The notes: generated by a model not told the origin, from the sequence alone. DNA of 6,308 bases from Bacteroidales bacterium Bact_16 (GCA_001602885.1 LUZH01000345.1:1-6308), one strand, 5' to 3'; shown: positions 1-6,308, numbered from the stretch's first letter. Numbers and translations: made by a program.

Positions 1-306
1 ATCGTCAACCTGGGCATCCTGATCGCCACGGGGACGCGCACGCTGGTGCGCGCCATCTACGTGCTGGTGTTCGTGTTCGTCACCCTCATCCTGCTGGGCA
101 CGATGTTCGCGCCGCTCGACAACATGACGCCCGGCTGGGCCGTCACGCGTTTCGTGAATCCTTTCTACTGGATGGTGGAAGGCGCGCGCAAGATCATGCT
201 CCTGGGCAGCCCGGCCGTCACCGTGGCCGGTCCCTGCCTCGCCCTGCTGGGCCTCGGCGGGGTCCTCGCCCTGGTCAATATCCGGAATATCAAACACGCT
301 GATTAA
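1..306 (+). CDS. ABC-2 type transporter permease, C-terminal part (5' truncated by window edge)
   Basis: The reading frame is open from the first base, so the 101 visible residues are the end of a longer membrane protein. A GTG at 46 is an internal Val codon, not a start. Visible in order are the end of one transmembrane helix (about residues 1-9), a short polar turn (GTRT), a strongly hydrophobic helix (about 19-38), an amphipathic stretch with the pattern NM-PGW---RFVNPFYWMVEGAR, and a last helix (about 75-94) followed by a short basic and polar tail. This order, with the 'NP-(Y/F)---E--R' segment before the last helix, is typical of ABC-2 permeases of the YhhJ/DrrB kind, which form the inner-membrane channel of exporters. 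The substrate cannot be inferred. The nitroreductase gene begins two bases after the TAA stop, so the two are probably cotranscribed. The ATPase partner would lie upstream, outside the window. Confidence 0.85.
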   Translation: MVNLGILIATGTRTLVRAIYVLVFVFVTLILLGTMFAPLDNMTPGWAVTRFVNPFYWMVEGARKIMLLGSPAVTVAGPCLALLGLGGVLALVNIRNIKHAD

Positions 307-307
307 T

Positions 308-889
308 ATGGACAAGATGTATGCATCCCTGCTGGAGCTCGCGCAGGCGCGCAAAAGCTGCCGCCGCTTCCTGCCCGATCCCGTCTCCGACGCGGAAATC
401 GAGCAGATCCTCGCGGTCGCGTCCCGCGCCCCTTTCGCCTCGGGACGGACCAACTGGAAGGTGGCGGTCGTGCGGGACCCTGCGGTGATCGCGCGCCTGG
501 CCGCGCAGGTGCGCGCCGGAGCCGAGGCGCTGGCCGCGCGGATGGAGGACGAGGAAGCGGCGCCGTTCTTCCGGCGCTACGCGCAGAGTTTCACCTTCTT
601 CGAGACGGCGCCTGTGCTATTCGTCCCGTATTGCCGGGAGACCTCCACGATGAAGAGCATGTTGCGGGCGAACGCCACGGAAGACATCCTGGCCTGGGAG
701 CACGACAACCTCACCAAATCGCTCTCCTGCGTGGCGATGATGATTCTGCTTGCCGCCGAGAGCCTCGGCCTGGGCGCCTGCTATATGACGGGGCCGCTGC
801 TGGCGGACAAGGCCCTCCGCGAGACCCTCGGCCTCCGGGAATACTTCCTCCCGGGCGCCGTCATCCCGGTCGGGCGCAAAGCACTTTAG
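308..889 (+). CDS. nitroreductase family protein (FMN-dependent oxidoreductase)
   Basis: This 193-residue protein has the normal length for the nitroreductase fold, whose members are usually FMN-binding, dimeric, cytoplasmic enzymes that use NAD(P)H to reduce nitro groups, quinones, flavins or related compounds. The N-terminal FMN-phosphate motif is clear (R15-K-S17-x-R19-R-F21). It is followed by the 'APFASGRTNW' segment (41-50), equivalent to the usual APSA-N-QPW, and by the late helix and loop 'AAESLGLGACYMTGP' (149-163) that lines the flavin site. The C-terminus (IPVGRK, 187-192) matches the usual I-(V/I)-GxP-type strand. The ATG at 308 follows the permease stop by one base and precedes the conserved start of the fold. 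An ATG three codons later is also possible. No Shine-Dalgarno sequence is visible. The substrate is unknown, and the family assignment is firmer than any reaction. Confidence 0.9.
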   Translation: MDKMYASLLELAQARKSCRRFLPDPVSDAEIEQILAVASRAPFASGRTNWKVAVVRDPAVIARLAAQVRAGAEALAARMEDEEAAPFFRRYAQSFTFFETAPVLFVPYCRETSTMKSMLRANATEDILAWEHDNLTKSLSCVAMMILLAAESLGLGACYMTGPLLADKALRETLGLREYFLPGAVIPVGRKAL

Positions 890-890
890 G

Positions 891-1541
891 ATGAAGATCA
901 AGCAATTCACATTCAACAAGATGCACGAGAACTGCTTCGTCGTCTGGGACGAAGCGGACGGGACGGCCGCCGTGGTCGACCCCGGCTGCGCAGATGCGCA
1001 GGAGCAGCAGGCGCTGGCCGGCTTTCTCGCCCAGGCGGGCGCCTGCCCGCGCGCCGTGCTGGCCACGCACCCCCATTTCGACCACGTCGTGGGCGCGGGC
1101 TGGCTGTGCCGGACCTATGGCCTTGCGTGCCACGTCTGCGCGCCCGACCGCCCGCTGACCGTGAAGCTGGGGGAGCTGGCGAAACTGTACGATTTCCCGC
1201 TGGAGGCCATGGACATTCCGTTCCTCTTTTTCGAGGAGGCGCCGCAGACGCTCCGCTTCGGAAGCCTGGAGGTGCAGGTGCTCCCGCTCACGGGCCACAC
1301 GCCCGGCTCGGTCGCCTATTATTTCCCGGCCGCGGAGGCCGTCTGCGTGGGCGACACGGTCACCAAAGGCTCGCTCGGATTCCTGGAGACGGGGTTCGGG
1401 CAGACGCTGGAACGCATCCGCGACTACCTGCTCCCCCTGCCGGACGGGACGCTGCTCTGTCCGGGCCACGGGGCGTGCTCCACGATTGGAGCGGAGCGGG
1501 ACGCGAACCGTTTTTTCAAAAGGAGCCAGGCACTCGGGTGA
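891..1541 (+). CDS. metallo-beta-lactamase fold hydrolase (glyoxalase II / YcbL-like)
   Basis: This 216-residue cytoplasmic protein has a full set of metal ligands of the glyoxalase II group: H60-x-H62-F-D64-H65 in 'THPHFDH', H136 in 'TGHTPGS', bridging D155 in 'VGDT' and H193 in 'PGHG'. Two metal ions (Zn or Fe) are expected. The C-terminus reads PGHG-x-x-x-T-I-G-x-E-R-x-x-N, which is typical of short YcbL-like proteins rather than full glyoxalase II with its extra helical domain. Such enzymes hydrolyse thioesters such as S-lactoylglutathione or other small esters, and the true substrate is often unknown. One base separates its ATG from the nitroreductase stop, so it is the third gene of the same operon. 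Its last 26 bases overlap the end of the lipoprotein gene on the other strand. Confidence 0.93.
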   Translation: MKIKQFTFNKMHENCFVVWDEADGTAAVVDPGCADAQEQQALAGFLAQAGACPRAVLATHPHFDHVVGAGWLCRTYGLACHVCAPDRPLTVKLGELAKLYDFPLEAMDIPFLFFEEAPQTLRFGSLEVQVLPLTGHTPGSVAYYFPAAEAVCVGDTVTKGSLGFLETGFGQTLERIRDYLLPLPDGTLLCPGHGACSTIGAERDANRFFKRSQALG

Positions 1542-1911
1542 AGCGGATCACGGTCGGCGTGCCGTTGACCGAGGCGGTCTGGACGACCATCTTGTCGTCC
1601 TTGAGATACTGCATCGTGGCCACGTAGCTGCGCGTCCCGCTGTCGTTGGACACCGTCATCGTGATGGTGAGCCCGTCGTGGGAGAGGTTTTCGGACGTCC
1701 CGGAGAAGGTCTGGCCGCTCGGGGCGTCGTAGAAGGTGAAATTCCAGCGCCGGTCCACTTCGACATACGATTCAGCGTAGCCGGGCCCCAGGTCGGGGTC
1801 CGACCCGGCATATTGCCATTTCCCGACGTAGGAGGGGACTTCGTCGGGCTCGCAGGCGGCCAGGAGCAGGGCGGCCAGGAGCAGGGCGGAAAGGCGCAGC
1901 AGCCGTCTCAT
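1516..1911 (-). CDS. small lipoprotein with lipocalin-like GxW motif
   Basis: This 131-residue protein begins with a textbook lipoprotein signal: positive n-region (MRRLLR), Leu/Ala core and lipobox LAAC with the lipidated Cys at residue 20. The mature part (about 112 residues) has a GKW motif at 30-32 and alternating beta-type segments ending in 'VIRFTRV', which resembles the small lipocalin-like lipoproteins common in Bacteroidota. That comparison rests on pattern only. The mature N-terminus (C-E-P-D-E) is acidic but is not a convincing surface-export signal, so an outer-membrane, periplasm-facing location is as likely as surface exposure. The ATG at 1911 overlaps the ketoreductase TGA as ATGA, indicating translational coupling, and it is the only start that gives a signal peptide; the frame stays open further upstream, but only as an artefact inside the ketoreductase gene. 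Role unknown. It may bind or move the hydrophobic product of the operon. Confidence 0.8.
   Translation of the reverse strand: MRRLLRLSALLLAALLLAACEPDEVPSYVGKWQYAGSDPDLGPGYAESYVEVDRRWNFTFYDAPSGQTFSGTSENLSHDGLTITMTVSNDSGTRSYVATMQYLKDDKMVVQTASVNGTPTVIRFTRVPGSF
1858..1889 (-). repeat. 15-bp exact tandem duplication inside the lipoprotein signal peptide
   Basis: The 15-bp unit GGCCAGGAGCAGGGC (+ strand) occurs at 1858-1872 and again at 1873-1887, and the first two bases of a third copy follow. On the coding strand it is in frame and encodes A-L-L-L-A twice, forming most of the hydrophobic core of the signal peptide just before the lipobox Cys. Gain or loss of a unit by slippage would change core length by five residues without a frameshift. 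Confidence 0.85.
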
Positions 1912-2609
1912 AGGCCGAGCCAGTATCCGCCGTCCACGTGGAGGACGGCGCCGTTGATGTAGCGGCTCTCGTCGGAGCAAAGGAAAGCGACCGCGGCGGC
2001 GACGTCTTCGGGCGTGCCGAAACGTGCGCTGGCGTTGATGTCCTTGAGGGTGTCCGAGCCGGTGGCGATGAGGAGCTTCTGCAGCGAGCCGCTGTCGATG
2101 CTGCCCGGCGCCACGCAGTTGCAGCGCACGCCCTTCTTGGCGTATTCGGCCGCGAGGCCCTTGGTGAAGGCTTCGATGTAGGCCTTGGTGCCGCCGTAGA
2201 CTGTCTGTCCCCGGAACACGCGGCTGGCCGTCACGGAGGACAGGTTGACGATGACGCCCCGGCGCCGCAGGCACATGCCCGGGACCACCGCCCTGCACAG
2301 CAGGGTCGTGGCGAGGATGTTGGTGGTGAGCATCCGCTCGATGTCGCCGTCCTCGAGCTGCGGCAGGAGGGCGGTCTGCGTCTCGGCGGCCGCGTTGACG
2401 AGGATGTCCACCTCGCCCAGCTGCGCGATGAAGCGTTCGAGCTCCCGGCGGTCGGAGAAGTCGGCGCGGACGATCTCCGCGTCAATCCCGGCGAACCGGT
2501 CGGCGTGGCTGCGGCAGTGCAGCAGCATCGGCGCTCCGAGGGCGGCGAGGCGCCGGGCGATGGCGAGCCCGATGTCCGAGCTGGCGCCGGTAATGACTAT
2601 CCTTCCCAT
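1908..2609 (-). CDS. SDR family 3-oxoacyl-ACP reductase (FabG-like ketoreductase)
   Basis: This 233-residue classical short-chain dehydrogenase would reduce a beta-ketoacyl-ACP to the beta-hydroxyacyl-ACP with NAD(P)H. The cofactor motif T7-G-A-S-S-D-I-G14 is at the extreme N-terminus. N72-A-A supports the central sheet, and N97, S125, Y138 and K142 (Y-G-G-T-K) form the catalytic tetrad. 'PGSIDSG' (168-174) and 'YINGAVLHVDGG' (217-228) match the FabG C-terminal pattern. In most FabG proteins the second-last position of the glycine motif is Gly (GIG); here it is Asp (DIG), a variant also known in other SDRs. The ATG at 2609 lies 13 bp inside the 3' end of the ketosynthase gene and places the Rossmann motif at residue 7, as expected. 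The context of ACP, dehydratase and ketosynthases in one operon favours an ACP-bound substrate over sugar or steroid alcohols. The assignment is analogous to ApeQ of aryl polyene systems. Confidence 0.93.
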   Translation of the reverse strand: MGRIVITGASSDIGLAIARRLAALGAPMLLHCRSHADRFAGIDAEIVRADFSDRRELERFIAQLGEVDILVNAAAETQTALLPQLEDGDIERMLTTNILATTLLCRAVVPGMCLRRRGVIVNLSSVTASRVFRGQTVYGGTKAYIEAFTKGLAAEYAKKGVRCNCVAPGSIDSGSLQKLLIATGSDTLKDINASARFGTPEDVAAAVAFLCSDESRYINGAVLHVDGGYWLGL

Positions 2610-3805
2610 TGTCTGATGATTAGTGCCGTGTTGTGTCCGCCAAAGGCGGAATTGACCTTGAGGATGTATCGGATGGGCATCCGGAGCGGGGCGCCCTGCA
2701 CGATGCGGAACGGCGCCTGGGGGTGCGGGATGCCGAAATTGACCGTCGGGAGCACGACCTGATGCTTCAGCGAATAGACGGCGCCGAGCATCTCGACGGC
2801 GGTGCAGGAGCCGATGGCGTGGCCGACCTGCCCCTTCATCGAGTAGACGGGAATCTCCCGGATGCGCGGGCCGAACACCCGCTGCAGGGCGTTGTATTCG
2901 GCCGGGCCGCATTTGATGGTGCCCGTGCCGTGGAGGTGGATGCAGTCGATGCTTTCGGGGCCGATGCCCGCCTCGTCAAGCGCGGCGAGGACCGCCTCGG
3001 CGGCAGCGGCGCCGGACGGCTCGGGGTCCGTGACGGACACGCCGTCCATCGAGCAGCCGTAGCCGGCGATCTCCGCCAGGATGTCCGTCCCTGCGGGGAC
3101 GTTGGCGGCGTCTTCGAGCAGCATGGCGACGGTCGCCTCGGCGAGGACGGTGCCGTTGCTGCGCAGGTCGCAGGGCTTGCAGCGCTCGGGGGCGGGGTCG
3201 GTGCCGGTCGAGAGGGCGCCCAGCGAGGAGAAGCCCAGGAAGGCGGGGTGCGAGATCATCGAGTCCGAGCCGCCGGTCACGACGGCGCCGGCCAGGTGGC
3301 GGCGCAGGATGCGCCAGGACAGGCCGATGGCCTGGGCGGAGGCGGTGCAGGCCGACGCGAAAATGTGGCAGCCGGCCTCGAACCCCCAGCGGGCGGCCAG
3401 CGCGCGCATGTCGGCGGCGAGCTGGTGGTAGGCCCCGCTCTGCAGGATCTCATCGGCAGACGAGAACCCGGCGGCGAAGAAGCCGTCCACGTCGAAATAA
3501 TCCACGCCGCTCCCGATGTTGAGCATCCGCTCGCCGGGGGCGTAGCGCGCCTGGAAGCCGGTCCTGGCGGACAGCTCCTGCAGGGCCTCTTCGAGGAAAT
3601 GGAGCTTGCGGTCCACGGCCGGCCCGGTCCGCACGACCTCCCCGTCGCGGCGGATCTCGCCGGCGGCCGTGACCGGATAGCCGGTCGTGTCGAGGTTGCG
3701 GATGTCGTCCACGCAGCGGCGTCCCGTCCGGAGGGAGTCGAGGCTCTCTTCGTAGCTGCAGCCCAGCGGGGTGCGGGCGCCGAATCCGGTGATGACGACA
3801 GCCAT
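2597..3805 (-). CDS. beta-ketoacyl-ACP synthase (KAS I/II, FabF-like ketosynthase)
   Basis: This 402-residue thiolase-fold enzyme should catalyse decarboxylative condensation of malonyl-ACP with an acyl primer. The nucleophile is C153 in 'SACTASAQAIG'. The two histidines are H292 in 'HLHGTGT' and H329 in 'KGQVGHAIG', with K324 five residues before the latter. The C-terminal loop reads 'NSAFGGHN' (385-392). Length and motif order fit FabF/FabB. Two departures are visible. The Asp that normally lies eight residues after the first His (HGTxTxxxD) is Gly300, although E303 is kept. The final gating loop is one residue shorter than the usual NSFGFGG. The ATG at 3805 begins the conserved 'VVITGFGARTPLG' strand four bases after the previous gene ends. 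A longer upstream frame would run deep into that gene and is not credible. The adjacent Cys-less ketosynthase-like protein is the likely dimer partner. Confidence 0.93.
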   Translation of the reverse strand: MAVVITGFGARTPLGCSYEESLDSLRTGRRCVDDIRNLDTTGYPVTAAGEIRRDGEVVRTGPAVDRKLHFLEEALQELSARTGFQARYAPGERMLNIGSGVDYFDVDGFFAAGFSSADEILQSGAYHQLAADMRALAARWGFEAGCHIFASACTASAQAIGLSWRILRRHLAGAVVTGGSDSMISHPAFLGFSSLGALSTGTDPAPERCKPCDLRSNGTVLAEATVAMLLEDAANVPAGTDILAEIAGYGCSMDGVSVTDPEPSGAAAAEAVLAALDEAGIGPESIDCIHLHGTGTIKCGPAEYNALQRVFGPRIREIPVYSMKGQVGHAIGSCTAVEMLGAVYSLKHQVVLPTVNFGIPHPQAPFRIVQGAPLRMPIRYILKVNSAFGGHNTALIIRQWEG

Positions 3806-3809
3806 GGGG

Positions 3810-4367
3810 TCAAGGTCTGAAGATGGCGATGGCGGGGGCGTCCGTCCCCAGCAGGGGATGGTTCTCAAAAGAGGCGGGATCCGCCAGGGCGAATCCGACC
3901 TCGACGGAGTCGTCGGCATGCAGGTAGCCGGCCCCGATCAGGACCGGACCCGGTCCGGGGGCCGTCAGGGCGGCATAGAGCAGGGCCGAGGCCGAGTCCA
4001 CGATCACGTTGTTGTCGCCGGTCAGGCCCTGCTCGATAGAGACGAAGCAGGGGACCATGTTGCGCATGACCTTGAACTGGGCGGTCGGCGGGGAGCAGGC
4101 GAGGTAGCGGGCGGCGTCGAAGCGCCGGCTGCCGTCGCCGGTCATCCGCTCGAAGACGTCGCGGAAGCAGGCGAAATTCTCCGTGTCCGCGGAGGCGTAG
4201 TAGAAGGGCGTGCGCGTGTCGGCCGGCTGGCCGTCCAGCAGGCGCGACACGGCCAGCACGGCCGCCAGCGTCTCGCGGGTGTAGTACTTGACCAGCTTGC
4301 GCTTGCGGATACAGGCGAGGGCCGGAATCTCTTCGTCCGGGGCGAAACGGAGGTATTGGGTCTTCAT
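3810..4367 (-). CDS. short ketosynthase-like protein lacking the catalytic Cys (chain-length-factor-like, beta-ketoacyl synthase N-terminal domain)
   Basis: This 185-residue protein covers only about the N-terminal half of a ketosynthase. Recognisable pieces are 'PFYYASADTENF' (54-65), the 'SPPTAQFKVMRNMVPCFVSI' stretch (92-111), 'GDNNVIVDSASALLYAAL' (117-134) and 'PVLIGAGYL' (141-149). These fit the pattern of the family usually annotated 'beta-ketoacyl synthase, N-terminal domain' (Pfam Ketoacyl-synt_2) found in aryl polyene and related clusters. In the region aligned with the ketosynthase nucleophile I see G-D-N-N and no Cys, so the protein should not condense on its own. By analogy to ApeC, reported to pair with ketosynthase ApeO, it probably forms a heterodimer with the next gene product and shapes chain length. 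Its ATG overlaps the dehydratase stop as ATGA, and four bases separate it from the ketosynthase. The assignment is by pattern; the partner is inferred. Confidence 0.75.
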   Translation of the reverse strand: MKTQYLRFAPDEEIPALACIRKRKLVKYYTRETLAAVLAVSRLLDGQPADTRTPFYYASADTENFACFRDVFERMTGDGSRRFDAARYLACSPPTAQFKVMRNMVPCFVSIEQGLTGDNNVIVDSASALLYAALTAPGPGPVLIGAGYLHADDSVEVGFALADPASFENHPLLGTDAPAIAIFRP

Positions 4368-4834
4368 CGGACGATCCTGGCATCTCGGGTGGCGAAGCGC
4401 ATCAGCGCGTCGGATTCCTGCTGCATCCGCTCGTCCAGGATGTCCAGGAAGGTGAAGAGCAGCTCTCCCGTGGCGCAGACGCGCCCGTCGCGGAGGGCTT
4501 TGACTTTCACGGCGCCGTACTCGTCGGGGTACAGGCACTTGACGTCCGCCCGGTAGACCAGGCGGTCGCCCGGGACGGCCATGTCGCGGAACTTGAATTT
4601 CTCCACGAGCGTGAGGACCGCGCGCCGGGGCTTGCAGCCCATCTCCTGCCGGCTCCACTCCAGGAACATCCCGGACAGCTGGGCCATCCCTTCGATCAGC
4701 AGGGTCCCCGGGTAGATGGGGCAGCCCGGGAAATGCTGGTCGAAGACGTCGTTGTCCAGCGACACGCACTTGACTCCCTCGACATATTTGCCGGGGCAGA
4801 GTTCCGTTACCTTGTCGACCTGATAGAAACGCAT
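4364..4834 (-). CDS. FabZ-like 3-hydroxyacyl-ACP dehydratase (hot-dog fold)
   Basis: This 156-residue protein closely matches FabZ in length and in its active-site helix. The motif 'HFPGCPIYPGTLLIEGMAQ' spans residues 34-52, with catalytic H34 and E48 separated by 14 residues as in FabZ. The N-terminal strand ends in 'VSLDNDVFDQ', and downstream 'VEKFKFRDMAVPGDRLVYRADV' (77-98) is the second hot-dog strand region. It should remove water from beta-hydroxyacyl-ACP to give trans-2-enoyl-ACP in the cytoplasm. The C-terminal tail after about residue 130 is charged and slightly longer than usual. The ATG at 4834 lies four bases after the ACP stop and its TGA overlaps the next start by four bases. 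The absence of an enoyl reductase gene nearby means the double bond may be retained. A dedicated accessory copy is more likely than the housekeeping fabZ, because it is embedded with ketosynthases and a carrier protein. Confidence 0.92.
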   Translation of the reverse strand: MRFYQVDKVTELCPGKYVEGVKCVSLDNDVFDQHFPGCPIYPGTLLIEGMAQLSGMFLEWSRQEMGCKPRRAVLTLVEKFKFRDMAVPGDRLVYRADVKCLYPDEYGAVKVKALRDGRVCATGELLFTFLDILDERMQQESDALMRFATRDARIVR

Positions 4835-4838
4835 GACA

Positions 4839-5207
4839 TTAACCGGCCATCTTTTTCTCGATGACGCGGGCCAGGTTGTGGACCGTGAAGAGCTGGAAGA
4901 TGTCGGCCGTGGAATGGCCTTCCTTGAACTGGTCGGACTCGAAGTCCTCGTTGAGCTTCGCCGCCAGCTCGGCCGTGAGACGGCCGTCCTCGGGGAAGCC
5001 TTCGGCGCCGTAGTCGTTCATCGTGATCTCCGAAATCTTGATCTTGACGCCGAATTCGTTCTCGATCATGTAGAGGATTTCGACATAGTCGATGCTCTCG
5101 GCTCCCAGATCCCGTACAAGTGCACTTTCGGGATGAATGTCGCTGATGGAATCCAGGCCCAGGATGGGAACGAGGTTTTCCATCAATCTCTTCTCAATGT
5201 CTTGCAT
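4839..5207 (-). CDS. acyl carrier protein, long form with about 40-residue insertion
   Basis: This 122-residue protein has an N-terminal carrier-protein fold: helix I (about 2-16), 'IHPESALVRDLGAESIDYVEI' around the phosphopantetheine site with S38 in L-G-A-E-S-I-D, and the acidic recognition helix II 'YVEILYMIENEFGVKI' (41-56). A Ser in (D/E)-S-(L/I)-D is where the 4'-phosphopantetheine arm would be attached by a transferase not seen here. Ordinary ACPs end near residue 78. This one carries extra residues about 62-103, rich in charge, before the final helix 'FTVHNLARVIEKKM' that normally closes the bundle. The ATG at 5207 is the first gene behind the predicted promoter, with a short leader of roughly 20 nt and no Shine-Dalgarno sequence. 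Being first in the operon fits the higher molar need for carrier protein. Confidence 0.92.
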   Translation of the reverse strand: MQDIEKRLMENLVPILGLDSISDIHPESALVRDLGAESIDYVEILYMIENEFGVKIKISEITMNDYGAEGFPEDGRLTAELAAKLNEDFESDQFKEGHSTADIFQLFTVHNLARVIEKKMAG

Positions 5208-5231
5208 ATAAAGGAGATGTTGTGTTCTCTA

Positions 5232-5263
5232 CAAATATAGCAAGACAGTTCCGATAATGCAAA
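5232..5263 (-). promoter_or_regulatory. Bacteroidota-type promoter of the ACP-ketosynthase operon
   Basis: On the minus strand, TTTG (5263-5260) is followed after exactly 20 nt by TATATTTG (5239-5232). This matches the Bacteroidota primary sigma consensus, in which a -33 TTTG element and a -7 TAnnTTTG element are separated by about 19-21 nt. Transcription would begin near 5225-5228, leaving a leader of about 18-21 nt before the ACP ATG. The region is A+T-rich compared with the surrounding coding DNA. The -33 box begins only five bases beyond the clpB stop codon. Confidence 0.8.
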
Positions 5264-5267
5264 TCGT

Positions 5268-5274
<7 letters not shown>
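5251..5274. repeat. 7-bp perfect inverted repeat around the -33 box (possible operator or clpB end hairpin)
   Basis: CCGATAA (5251-5257) and TTATCGG (5268-5274) are perfect inverted copies separated by 10 bp. The right arm covers the clpB stop codon and the spacer contains the promoter's -33 TTTG element. As DNA this has the shape of a dimeric repressor site that would block the promoter. As RNA it could be a small hairpin at the end of the clpB message, but no U-run follows it. A 7-bp dyad of this kind is expected a few times by chance in 6 kb, so its position is the main argument. Confidence 0.45.

Positions 5275-6308
<1,034 letters not shown>

Noticed and set aside
46..48. GTG start for a small membrane protein at 46
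   Set aside because: The same frame is open to base 1 and the upstream residues continue the ABC-2 permease pattern, so this is an internal Val codon.
1495..1516. Possible + strand terminator: stem AGCGG/CCGTT with an 8-nt loop running into a six-T tract
   Set aside because: The stem is only five pairs including a G-U pair, and part of the T tract is used in the stem. It also lies within the coding end of the hydrolase, so it is too weak to call.
1551..1571. Nested inverted repeats CGGTC/GACCG and CGGC/GCCG
   Set aside because: They lie inside the lipoprotein coding sequence, have no T tract, and short GC palindromes are expected by chance in DNA this rich in G+C.
1912..2298. Upstream extension of the lipoprotein frame into the ketoreductase gene
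   Set aside because: It would bury the signal peptide and lipobox inside the protein; the residues are out-of-frame ketoreductase codons.
2633..3820. Long open frame of about 395 codons on the + strand, antisense to the ketosynthase gene
   Set aside because: It has low-complexity Ala/Gly/Asp/Arg composition with no family motifs and mirrors the high-GC codon pattern of the clear ketosynthase on the other strand.
3806..3919. Extended N-terminus of the ketosynthase frame (38 extra codons)
   Set aside because: The extra residues are Pro/Ser-rich without homology and would overlap the conserved end of the previous gene by over 100 bp; the ATG at 3805 begins the conserved first strand.
5209..5219. 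Shine-Dalgarno-like AAGGAG on the + strand in the intergenic gap
   Set aside because: The + frame it would serve runs antisense across clpB and shows no protein-family features; the gene in this gap runs on the other strand.
4833..5240. 135-codon frame on the + strand antisense to the ACP gene
   Set aside because: It is a mirror of the ACP reading frame; the minus strand has the LGAESID carrier motif, a promoter and operon context.

Overview
The window looks like a chromosomal segment of a high-G+C Bacteroidota (probably an uncultured Bacteroidales relative). Three things suggest this: a good match to the Bacteroidota promoter consensus (TTTG, 20 nt spacer, TAnnTTTG) in the only real intergenic gap, start codons without Shine-Dalgarno sequences, and ClpB and ABC-2 permease sequences of a Bacteroidota-like style. 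The lineage is inferred, not demonstrated. Coding density is extreme: apart from one 60-bp gap (5208-5267), neighbouring genes overlap or lie 1-4 bp apart.

Positions 1-1541 (+ strand) hold the end of one operon: the C-terminal third of an ABC-2 type permease, a nitroreductase-family flavoprotein and a complete metallo-beta-lactamase-fold hydrolase, each separated by a single base. Positions 1516-5207 (- strand) hold a second, convergent operon. In transcription order it encodes an unusually long acyl carrier protein, a FabZ-like dehydratase, a short ketosynthase-like protein with no catalytic Cys, a full ketosynthase with a Cys-His-His triad, an SDR ketoreductase and a small lipoprotein with a lipocalin-like GxW motif. 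The two operons meet tail to tail with a 26-bp overlap of coding sequence. Positions 5268-6308 (- strand) are the C-terminal part of the disaggregase ClpB, lying just upstream of the ACP operon promoter.

The ACP operon is the interesting part. It carries carrier, condensation, ketoreduction and dehydration functions, but the window shows no enoyl reductase, malonyl transacylase, acyl ligase or phosphopantetheinyl transferase. A full ketosynthase beside a Cys-less half-ketosynthase resembles the KS plus chain-length-factor-like pairing of aryl polyene-type type II polyketide systems. A polyunsaturated or beta-hydroxy acyl product is therefore a reasonable inference; the exact product cannot be read from this sequence. 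The cassette is much smaller than classical aryl polyene clusters and ends in a translationally coupled lipoprotein gene.
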